Shown: positions 5,430-12,328 of the stretch, piece after piece
Numbering within the stretch: position 1 is the stretch's first letter
How the letters are laid out: every line of letters begins with the position of its first letter
Assembly (NCBI GenBank): GCA_964388455.1
Contig: CAYMAN010000036.1
Location: 1 to 16,675 of the forward strand
Source of the DNA: JBBRWO01 sp964388455
Lineage (GTDB): Bacteria; Actinomycetota; Coriobacteriia; Anaerosomatales; JAAXUF01
Direction of reading: 5' to 3'
DNA: 16,675 bases
Notes under the pieces: generated by a model
Told to the model about the DNA's origin: nothing
What the model saw: only the letters and a program-made list of their open reading frames with translations
The model's database searches: none
Program-made: the position numbers and the translations under genes

Positions 5430-6767
5430 ATGAACGCCATTGAGACACTCATCGTCGACTTCCAGGAACGTCCATTTCCTGATTTCACACCACGCAGTCG
5501 CTCTTTGCCCGAGCTTCCGAACATGGCCGATGTGCTGATCGGTATGCGCAGATCGGGAAAGACGTACCTGATGTTTCAGGAGATGGAGCGTCTCATCGCG
5601 AGGGGCGTCGACAAACGCCGGCTACTGTACCTCAACCTGGAAGACGACCGGCTGGGGCAGCCGACGACTCAGTCGCTGGACGAAGCCATCGAGACCTTCT
5701 TCAGAATGTCCCCCCATGCCAGGTCGGAAGGCGCATATCTGTTCTTTGACGAGATTCAAGTGGTCCCGGAATGGTCACGTTTCGCGCGCAGGATCCTCGA
5801 TACCGAGACCGCACGACTGTACCTGTCGGGTTCTTCTGCAAAGCTGCTCTCGACGGAGGTGGCAACGGAGTTTCGTGGCCGAGGACACGCCGTAGACGTG
5901 CTTCCGTTCAGCTTCACTGAATCGGCCAAACACGCCGGAATCGAAGTGCCGACCGAACCGGCAGGAGCACGCATTCGTTCGAAGCTCGCTGCTCATCTGA
6001 TGCGGTACCTCGAGGTCGGAGGCTTTCCTGCGGTGCAGGAACTTGAGTATCCCGAGCGAATTCGCACCCTGCAGGACTACGTGGAGCTTGTTGTGGTCAG
6101 GGATGTTCTTGAGCGGCACGGTGGAGTCAGTCCGCTGGCGGCAAGGCTATTCGCGCTTAGCCTGATTCGACAGACCGGGATGCTCTTCACGGTCAACAAG
6201 ACCTACAACACCTTACGATCTCAAGGAATCGAAGTTGGCAAGAACACGCTGCATGCGCTGCTTGACCATCTCAGTGACGCATTCCTGGTGGCGGCCGTCA
6301 GCGTGTTTCGGGTGTCACACGCGGAGCGCCAGCGCTTGCCACGAAAAATATACGCAATCGACCCGGGGCTTGCCTTGGCGACATCCGTAGCCGTTGCAGA
6401 GAATGTCGGTGCCAGGCTCGAGACGGCGGTGTACGTGGAGCTACGACGTCGACTTGGGCGACTGCGCGAGGGTGCGATTTCCTATTACCTGACCTCGGAC
6501 GGGCATGAGGTCGACTTCGTGCTTGGCGATGTATTCGAGGGCGGTGCGGCACGTGAGCTTGTGCAGGTATGCGCGGACATCACGGACCCATCGACCCTCG
6601 AACGGGAGGCGCGCGCGCTTGTGCAGGCCATGCAGGAGACAGGGCTGGAACGAGCAACCATCGTGACCCTAGGGCGGGCTCAGGTCATTCAGACATCGGC
6701 TGGAATGATCGATATTGTTCCCGCATGGCAGTGGCTATCTCGCCCAAACGAAGCAATCGGAACCTAA
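5430..6767 (+). CDS. AAA-family ATPase with C-terminal DUF4143 domain
   Basis: This 445-aa protein has the architecture of the AAA_14/DUF4143 family. The Walker A motif is GMRRSGKT (residues 38-45). The Walker B motif is YLFFDEIQ (Asp107, Glu108), followed by the characteristic VVPEWSRFARRI. LYLSGSSAKLLSTEVATEFRGR is a family hallmark. The C-terminal half is DUF4143, ending with YAIDPGLA and a GHEVDFVL...LVQVCAD arrangement (Glu360, Asp362) that recalls a PD-(D/E)XK nuclease-like core. The family's cellular role is poorly defined; such genes are scattered singly through genomes and often move horizontally. Base use looks more AT-tolerant than in neighbouring genes (for example ACGAAAAATATACGCAAT near 6340). 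Terminator and promoter-like sites on its left suggest an independent insertion between hemB and the AhbD-like gene. No obvious partner toxin or antitoxin is adjacent. Confidence 0.9.
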   Translation: MNAIETLIVDFQERPFPDFTPRSRSLPELPNMADVLIGMRRSGKTYLMFQEMERLIARGVDKRRLLYLNLEDDRLGQPTTQSLDEAIETFFRMSPHARSEGAYLFFDEIQVVPEWSRFARRILDTETARLYLSGSSAKLLSTEVATEFRGRGHAVDVLPFSFTESAKHAGIEVPTEPAGARIRSKLAAHLMRYLEVGGFPAVQELEYPERIRTLQDYVELVVVRDVLERHGGVSPLAARLFALSLIRQTGMLFTVNKTYNTLRSQGIEVGKNTLHALLDHLSDAFLVAAVSVFRVSHAERQRLPRKIYAIDPGLALATSVAVAENVGARLETAVYVELRRRLGRLREGAISYYLTSDGHEVDFVLGDVFEGGAARELVQVCADITDPSTLEREARALVQAMQETGLERATIVTLGRAQVIQTSAGMIDIVPAWQWLSRPNEAIGT

Positions 6768-6845
6768 CAGCGCCACGGGTGGCGGGTTCGGCGTGTTTCT
6801 TGCACACTGGAGCGCGCACACATGATGAGCAGAGGAGACAGTCGA

Positions 6846-8261
6846 ATGGCTGAGAACGTAGGAGATAGCAGCGCCCGTCCGGACCTCGAGCTCGAAGAGG
6901 AGTTCGGCGACGAGGCTGCGACCATAACCGAGCAGGAGATGGCCGAGGCTGAGGCCGGCTGCGGGCAGGCTGCCATCAGCATCCCGATGGGGGGCGGCCA
7001 CCCCGCCGTCGTTCCGATGGGCGGCGGGCATCCTGCGGGCGTCCCTGGCGGTCCTGGTGGGCATCCCGGCGGTCATCCCGCGGGCGTGCCGATGGAGCGT
7101 CAGCGTCACGGCGGGGCTCGCAGCGTGGGGTTCCGGCCTGGTGGCGGACCTGAGGCGCTTGCGTACGAGGCCCGCACCGGCATCAAGGCGCCGCGCATCA
7201 TCGCGTGGGAGATCACTCGTAGCTGCAACCTGTCGTGCGTGCACTGCCGTGCTGCGGCGGAGTTCGGCCACTACCACGGCGAGCTGTCGCTGGACCAGAT
7301 CAAGTCGACGATCGACAACATCGTCACGATCAGCAACCCGATCATCATCCTCACCGGCGGCGAGCCGCTCATGCGGCCCGATATCTGGGAGATCGTCGAC
7401 TACTGCCACGAGAAGGGCGCGATGCCGGTCATCGGCACCAACGCCACGCTGATCACCGACGAGATCGCGCAGAAGATGGCCGATCACGGCATCCCGCGCA
7501 TCAGCGTCTCCGTCGACTTCCCGACGGCCGCCGGTCACGACGAGTTCCGCGGCCAGCCCGGCTGCTTTGACCAGACGATCGAGGGTATCAAGATCGCCAA
7601 GCGTCACGGCGTCGGCGTGCAGATCAACACCACCGTCACGACCCGCAACGCGCACCTGATCGACGAGATCCACGACCTCGCCGAGAGCCTGAACGTGGAT
7701 GCGTTCCACATCTTCATGCTCGTCCCCACCGGTCGTGGCTCGGAGATTCTCGCCGAGGAGCTGCCGCCGCTCGAGTACGAGAAGGTGCTCGAGTGGGCGT
7801 ATCACCGTCAGAAGACCAGCCCGCTCCACTTCAAGCCGACCGATGCGCCGCACTATTACCGCATCATCCGTCAGCTCGCGAAGAAGGAAGGCAAGAAGGT
7901 CACGCGTGAGGAGTACGGTCTGGACGCGATGACCCGCGGGTGTCTCGGCGGTATCACGTTCTGCTTCATCAGCCACATCGGCGACATCCAGCCGTGTGGG
8001 TACTTCGACATGCAGCTCGGCAACGTCAAGGAGAAACCGTTCTCTGAGATCTGGACCGAGAGCAAGGTATTCAACGACCTGCGCGACTACTCGCTGCTCA
8101 AGGGCAAGTGCGGGGCGTGCGAGTTCAAGGCCGTATGCGGCGGATGCCGTGCGCGTGCGCTCGAGGCCACCGGCGATTACATGGAAGCCGAGCCGTACTG
8201 TGCCTACGAGCCGCCCGCATGGACCGGCGAGCAGGCGGATTCGTGCGTCGAACCGGAATAG
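6846..8261 (+). CDS. ahbD: Radical SAM/SPASM protein, AhbD-type heme b synthase (probable)
   Basis: AhbD removes two carboxyl groups from Fe-coproporphyrin III propionates, forming heme b by radical SAM chemistry in the siroheme-dependent route. The 471-aa protein carries AWEITRSCNLSCVHCRAAAE with the CxxxCxxC cluster (Cys127, Cys131, Cys134) and the SAM-binding TGGEP. A Cys-rich C-terminal domain holds TRGCLGG, FCFISHIGDIQPCGYF, GKCGACEFKAVCGGCRARA and EPYCAYEPP. From memory these fit AhbD better than AhbC/NirJ. The ATG at 6846 is preferred for its AGGAG 8 nt upstream; ATG 6822 is possible. Residues 1-46 are acidic; 47-90 form a His/Gly/Pro-rich tract not expected in the catalytic core. DAPHYYRI (Asp333) stands where I recall Cys in other AhbD proteins. 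The family is certain, the AhbD assignment likely. Confidence 0.82.
   Translation: MAENVGDSSARPDLELEEEFGDEAATITEQEMAEAEAGCGQAAISIPMGGGHPAVVPMGGGHPAGVPGGPGGHPGGHPAGVPMERQRHGGARSVGFRPGGGPEALAYEARTGIKAPRIIAWEITRSCNLSCVHCRAAAEFGHYHGELSLDQIKSTIDNIVTISNPIIILTGGEPLMRPDIWEIVDYCHEKGAMPVIGTNATLITDEIAQKMADHGIPRISVSVDFPTAAGHDEFRGQPGCFDQTIEGIKIAKRHGVGVQINTTVTTRNAHLIDEIHDLAESLNVDAFHIFMLVPTGRGSEILAEELPPLEYEKVLEWAYHRQKTSPLHFKPTDAPHYYRIIRQLAKKEGKKVTREEYGLDAMTRGCLGGITFCFISHIGDIQPCGYFDMQLGNVKEKPFSEIWTESKVFNDLRDYSLLKGKCGACEFKAVCGGCRARALEATGDYMEAEPYCAYEPPAWTGEQADSCVEPE
6987..7091 (+). repeat. In-frame repeat encoding a His/Gly/Pro-rich tract
   Basis: Imperfect repeats encode MGGGHPAVVP, MGGGHPAGVP, GGPGGHPGGHPAGVP (residues 48-82 of the AhbD-like protein). 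They give four His-Pro pairs (His52, His62, His73, His77), plus His88 just after. The DNA repeats a gGGCGGxCAxCCxGC-like unit. Low-complexity His-rich tracts of this kind commonly bind metal ions; whether this one binds iron, nickel or heme is unknown. Confidence 0.75.
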
Positions 8262-8845
8262 CGACACCTGAGGAACGGCCCGCCAGCAGAATGGTGGCTC
8301 TTGTAGCCGCTGTTCTGCTGGCTCTTTTGTGCGCCCTGCTGGTCGTCGACTTCGTGCGACTGCCTTCGCGATATGTGTTCCCGCGGCCGGTGCGCGTGGG
8401 CGACAGCTTCCCCGCTGCGGCAGACACCGTCGGACGCAATCGCATGCTCAGCGTCATGGTCGGGCTCGCCGCGCGCGAGGCTGCGGGTGGGCGCGTCGAG
8501 CAGCTCACCGTCCCCACGGACCTCGCCTCGGTCAACATCGCCGACAAAGACGGGGCGAGTGCAGCCGACGTCTTTGGCGGCGTCGCGCAGCCGGCGCTGG
8601 ATGCGCGGCTCTTCGGCCCGCTGGTGCGCAGCCGCGTTGCTGCCGCCGAGTACGACTTCGTGCTGAGCGCCGCGAAGCTCGCCACGCTCGACGAGCAGGG
8701 CGCGTTGCGATCGTATCCCCGCGGCGTGCTCGCAGTGGTGTCGCCGGAAGCGATCGCCCAGAGCGCCGGTCGCGTCGTCCTGATGACGGATGCGACGCGC
8801 GAGCGTCTCTATCTGGTCCCGCGGTCACTGGTCGGTGGGTTGTGA
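8243..8845 (+). CDS. Membrane-anchored protein of unknown function
   Basis: About 200 aa. I recognise no family. The N-terminus has a basic segment (MRRTGIATPEERPASR if GTG 8243 is the start), then one strong hydrophobic helix (MVALVAAVLLALLCALLVV). This fits a signal anchor or uncleaved signal peptide, with the remaining ~165 residues outside the cell. That part has no cysteines and no catalytic motif that I can name. The start is uncertain: GTG 8243 overlaps the previous gene by 19 bp and has a weak AGGCGGA before it, while ATG 8291 lacks a Shine-Dalgarno sequence. The TGA stop overlaps the ATG of the next gene by one base (8845), so the two are translationally coupled. It opens the glycan-like cassette and may be an accessory to the large membrane protein behind it. 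Confidence 0.7.
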   Translation: MRRTGIATPEERPASRMVALVAAVLLALLCALLVVDFVRLPSRYVFPRPVRVGDSFPAAADTVGRNRMLSVMVGLAAREAAGGRVEQLTVPTDLASVNIADKDGASAADVFGGVAQPALDARLFGPLVRSRVAAAEYDFVLSAAKLATLDEQGALRSYPRGVLAVVSPEAIAQSAGRVVLMTDATRERLYLVPRSLVGGL

Positions 8846-10338
8846 TGTCGATCTTTGGCGGCAACCTCACGCTGGTCGCGGTCTCGTTGCTCGTCGGGTG
8901 GGTCGCGCTCTGGCCGTGCAGACGGCTCCTGGGCGCATGGGGTTACCACCTCGCAGCGTTTCCGATTGGCCTGCTCGCGTGGCCGGTTGGCGCCGCTCTG
9001 GCCGAGGTCACAGGTGGCCTGTATCAGCTCAGCATCGCCATGCTCGCGGCGTTTCTGGTCGCGCTCGTCGGCTCGCTGGTGTGTTGGTACCTGGGTGGCG
9101 GCGATGGCGACGCGCGTGTTGCGACGTGGACGTGGTTCGCGCATGGTGGCGCGGTGCTCGGGTTGGCGGCGGTTGTCTCGGCGGCGGGCTACAGCATTCT
9201 GGGCTACGACAGCGTCTTCCACTACGAGGCATGGGGGCTGTGGCTGTTCGACACCGGCCGGCTGACCACGCTGATCGCGGGTGCGTACGGGTTGTTCCTG
9301 CCATCGCTGCACGCGGCCAATCGCGCGTTTGGTGGGGATTGGACGTACGTCGTCTACCCGGTTATGGCTGCACACCTGATCGCGCTGCTGGGCTACGGGC
9401 TCGCGCACACGCTGCCGCACTCCATCGCGCGCGCGTGGCGGGTCGTGATCGTGACGGCGTCGATCGTGCTGTTGGCAACGACCTCCCCGTTCCTGTTCCA
9501 CAGCCTCAACGTGCACAGCCACATGGCTTCGGCACTCTTCTTCACGCTTGCGCTCCTCGGCGTGCATGAGGCGTTCCTCGGCGCGGGCAGAACCGCCGAC
9601 AAGACGGCGCTTGCGTGGTCGACGGTCGCGGGACTCGCCCTGGGCGGGTTTGCGCTGGTGCGCACCGACGGGCTCGCCTATGCGGTGGTGGTGCTCGCGC
9701 TGGCCGCTGTACTCAACATGCGCGACCCCAGCCGGCGCCGGCTGATCGGCCTGCACGGCGGGCTCTACGCGATGATCGCGATCGCGTACGGCGCCGCGTT
9801 CATCGGACTCGGCGTCTGGCATGAGCGCAAGATGAGCGGCAAGATGGCCGGCGCGGTGATCGTCGCGACGCTGGTGTTCGCTGCCGCGAGTTACGCGGGA
9901 CCGTGGTTCTCTCGGTGGTTCAAGGGCCGGCAGGCGCTGCTGCTCACCGTCGTGGGACTCAACCTGATGGCGATCGCGGGCGCGTACGTGCTGCGGCCGG
10001 CAGGATTCGCGGTCGCGGTCCCCAACATGATCGGTAACCTCGCCTCGGCGGGGGGCTACGGCTTGCTGTGGTACTTCATCGCGGGCAGCGCGCTCGTGAC
10101 TCTCGTGCTGCGTCGCGGCTGGGTCGATCACGAGTGGACAGACTATGCGCTCTACGCGTTCTTCCAGTTCTTCGCCATCGCGCTGATCGTCCACGGCCTC
10201 ACGCACGAGGGTCGTCTCTCGCCGGCCGACAGCTTCAGCCGGCTCGCGTTTCATGCTGTTCCGCTATTCTTCTGGTATCTGGGCACCGTCGCCGGCGGGC
10301 TCGTGCAGACACTCTCGATTCCGAGGAGTACTCGGTGA
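8845..10338 (+). CDS. Large polytopic membrane protein, possibly a GT-C-type glycosyltransferase
   Basis: This 497-aa protein is almost entirely hydrophobic, with about a dozen predicted membrane helices (for example LTLVAVSLLVGWVALW, VVIVTASIVLLATT, LAYAVVVLALAAVL). The start ATG 8845 overlaps the upstream stop by one base. After the third or fourth helix comes a loop, GYDSVFHYEAWGLWLFDTG (about residues 120-138). An acidic/aromatic motif in an early extracytoplasmic loop is typical of lipid-phosphate-sugar-dependent GT-C transferases, but the match is loose and I cannot name a family. A GT2 enzyme able to make a polyprenyl-phosphate sugar is encoded immediately downstream with a 4-bp overlap, which suits a GT-C role. 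Alternatives are a polymerase or a transporter of the same envelope pathway. Confidence 0.75.
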   Translation: MSIFGGNLTLVAVSLLVGWVALWPCRRLLGAWGYHLAAFPIGLLAWPVGAALAEVTGGLYQLSIAMLAAFLVALVGSLVCWYLGGGDGDARVATWTWFAHGGAVLGLAAVVSAAGYSILGYDSVFHYEAWGLWLFDTGRLTTLIAGAYGLFLPSLHAANRAFGGDWTYVVYPVMAAHLIALLGYGLAHTLPHSIARAWRVVIVTASIVLLATTSPFLFHSLNVHSHMASALFFTLALLGVHEAFLGAGRTADKTALAWSTVAGLALGGFALVRTDGLAYAVVVLALAAVLNMRDPSRRRLIGLHGGLYAMIAIAYGAAFIGLGVWHERKMSGKMAGAVIVATLVFAAASYAGPWFSRWFKGRQALLLTVVGLNLMAIAGAYVLRPAGFAVAVPNMIGNLASAGGYGLLWYFIAGSALVTLVLRRGWVDHEWTDYALYAFFQFFAIALIVHGLTHEGRLSPADSFSRLAFHAVPLFFWYLGTVAGGLVQTLSIPRSTR

Positions 10339-11303
10339 CCAAGCTCATCATCCAGATTCCCTGCTACAACGAAGAAGGCACGCTTGCCATCGCGCTGGCG
10401 GAGCTGCCGCGTGAGCTCGATGGTGTGGATGTCGTTGAGTGGCTGGTCATCGACGACGGCAGCACCGACAAGACCGTCGAGGTCGCGCTCGCAAACGGCG
10501 TTGACCACATCGTCACGATGAAGAACAACAGCGGGCTGGCGAAGGTCTTCATGGCCGGGCTCGACGCGTGCCTGCGCCTGGGCGCCGACATCATCGTCAA
10601 CACCGACGCCGACAATCAGTACTGCGCGGCCGACATCCCCAAGCTCGTGGAGCCAGTGCTCGAGGGCCGTGCGGACTACGTCATCGGCGCGCGTCCCATC
10701 AGCGAAATCCCACACTTCTCGCCGATCAAGAAGGCGCTGCAGAAGCTGGGCAGCTGGGCGGTCCGTGTCGCGAGCAACACCGAGGTACCCGACGCACCGA
10801 GCGGATTTCGCGCGATGAGCCGTCGCACGGCGCTGCGCCTCAACGTGCTCTCCGAGTACACCTACACCATCGAGACGATCATCCAGGCCGGTCGCGCCGG
10901 GATGGCGATCGAGACCGTTCCCGTGCGCGTGAATGAGGATCTGCGTCCGTCTCGGCTGGTGAAGAGCATCTGGTCGTACGTGCGCCGCTCCCTGGGTACC
11001 ATCGCGCGAATCTTCATGACCTACCAGCCGCTGCGCTTCTTCATGGCGCCGGGACTCGTCGTCTTTGGCGCGGGGATCGTGGTGGGCATGCGCTACCTGT
11101 ACTTCGTCATGCAGGGCGAGGGGAGCGGCCACATCCAATCCGTGATTCTGACTGCGATCCTCGTGTTGGTGGGCGCGCAGCTGGTCGCTTTCGGTCTGCT
11201 CGCCGAGCTCATCGGCAACAACCGCAAGCTGCTCGAGGACATCCAGTGGCGTACGCGTTGCATGGAGCTGGACGCGAACGGCACCGCAGCATCGGATTCG
11301 TGA
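10335..11303 (+). CDS. GT2 family glycosyltransferase (DPM1/polyprenyl-phosphate sugar synthase-like)
   Basis: This 322-aa protein has a GT-A fold N-terminal domain. The opening strand and loop are IQIPCYNEEGTL. The nucleotide-binding DDGSTD is at residues 40-45. The metal-binding DAD is in NTDADNQY (Asp91, Asp93), and PSGFRAMSR follows. Two C-terminal membrane helices (about 234-258 and 268-292) and a short cytoplasmic tail follow. This architecture matches dolichyl/undecaprenyl-phosphate mannose or glucose synthases, which transfer sugar from UDP- or GDP-sugar to a lipid phosphate for later use by GT-C enzymes. The GTG start at 10335 overlaps the previous stop by 4 bp (GTGA) and is preceded by GAGGAG at 10322-10327. 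The sugar donor is not determinable, although galU at the right edge could supply UDP-glucose. Confidence 0.9.
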   Translation: MTKLIIQIPCYNEEGTLAIALAELPRELDGVDVVEWLVIDDGSTDKTVEVALANGVDHIVTMKNNSGLAKVFMAGLDACLRLGADIIVNTDADNQYCAADIPKLVEPVLEGRADYVIGARPISEIPHFSPIKKALQKLGSWAVRVASNTEVPDAPSGFRAMSRRTALRLNVLSEYTYTIETIIQAGRAGMAIETVPVRVNEDLRPSRLVKSIWSYVRRSLGTIARIFMTYQPLRFFMAPGLVVFGAGIVVGMRYLYFVMQGEGSGHIQSVILTAILVLVGAQLVAFGLLAELIGNNRKLLEDIQWRTRCMELDANGTAASDS

Positions 11304-11307
11304 ACCC

Positions 11308-12327
11308 GTGTCTGATTCCTGGCTGAAGTCGTCGTTTCGCAGCAGGAACGGTCTGCTGCAGTGGCTCTCGCTCGGCGTCGCCGTGGCGTTCGTCGTCTGG
11401 ATCGTCGTCACCCGCCGAGAAGATCTCGCGGCGGTCCTCAAGCTCACGCCGACGCTGTTCGTGCTCATCTCGGCAAGCGCGCTGCTGACGTTCGCGGTCA
11501 ACGGCATCGAGCTCAAGGTGCTCGCGGGTCGCTTTGGCTCACACGTCGGCTTCTTCGACTCGCTGCTGCTCGGCCTGATGGTCTCCACCCTCAACTACCT
11601 GCCGATGAAGACGGGCACCATGCTCAACGGCGCGCTCCTCAAGGTGCGCCACAAGGTCAGCCTCGCGCACTTCGCAGCGCTGGTCGCGGGGAGCAGCGTC
11701 ATCCACCTCTGGGTCGCGCTCGTGCTCGCCGGCGCGGTGCTGGTGGGACAGGGGAACGACCCGCTACTCGCGTGGTCGTTCGTGCTGGTGCCTACCGCTG
11801 TGGTCATCGGGCTCATTGTGTGGGGCCGCACGCGCCGCGAGGGCAAACTCGACGAACACTCGTCGAAGCTGCTGCGCGTCGCCGGTCGCGCGGTGGACGG
11901 CATGGGGCTCATCTTTGCGAGCCACCGCCTGCTCGCCATCGAGATCACGCTCAACGTCGCACTCATCGTGCTTGCGAGCCTGCGCACGATGTGGGGGTTC
12001 GAGGCGCTGTCCTCGGATGCGGGCTTCGCGAGCGCGCTCGTGGTCACGGCCGTCGGCATCTTCGCCGCGCGCCTCTCGGTCATTCCGGGCGGCATCGGCT
12101 TTCGCGAGGGCGGCTCGGCGGCGGGCGCTGCATTCGCTGGCATTCCCGCCGGGCTGGGGCTCGCCGCATCGGTGATCGACCGTGCAGTGACGCTGGTGTG
12201 GCTGCTGCTCCTCGGCGTGCCGGCGGCGGTCTACCTGCAGCGCGCCACGGGCATCGACCTGCTGCAGGCGCAGCGGATGCGCGGCGCGGCCGAGGACGAG
12301 CCCGCGACAGAAGCCGAGGCCGAGTAG
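11308..12327 (+). CDS. UPF0104/lysylphosphatidylglycerol synthase-like integral membrane protein
   Basis: This 339-aa protein has about eight hydrophobic helices. It carries the motif SVIPGGIGFREGG (around residue 258) that marks the transmembrane domain shared by MprF N-terminal regions and the YbhN/UPF0104 family. MprF transmembrane domains flip aminoacylated lipids, and stand-alone members often lie in glycan or glycolipid clusters beside GT2 enzymes, where a flippase or transporter role is suspected. There is no attached aminoacyl-transferase domain, so lysyl-PG synthesis is not implied. The GTG start at 11308 follows the upstream stop by only 4 bp and has no strong Shine-Dalgarno sequence, which fits re-initiation by translating ribosomes. 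The C-terminus is an acidic, Ala/Glu-rich tail. Confidence 0.85.
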   Translation: MSDSWLKSSFRSRNGLLQWLSLGVAVAFVVWIVVTRREDLAAVLKLTPTLFVLISASALLTFAVNGIELKVLAGRFGSHVGFFDSLLLGLMVSTLNYLPMKTGTMLNGALLKVRHKVSLAHFAALVAGSSVIHLWVALVLAGAVLVGQGNDPLLAWSFVLVPTAVVIGLIVWGRTRREGKLDEHSSKLLRVAGRAVDGMGLIFASHRLLAIEITLNVALIVLASLRTMWGFEALSSDAGFASALVVTAVGIFAARLSVIPGGIGFREGGSAAGAAFAGIPAGLGLAASVIDRAVTLVWLLLLGVPAAVYLQRATGIDLLQAQRMRGAAEDEPATEAEAE

Positions 12328-12328
12328 C

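Noticed and set aside
6771..6784. CGCCAC/GTGGCG hairpin after the ATPase gene as a terminator
   Set aside because: The loop is too small for the full stem and no T-tract follows. It may be chance in GC-rich DNA.
6735..8267. A long open frame (510 codons) on the minus strand opposite the AhbD-like gene
   Set aside because: It mirrors a gene with clear conserved motifs on the plus strand. Its product is low-complexity Arg/Asp/Leu-rich, as expected from reading high-GC codons backwards.
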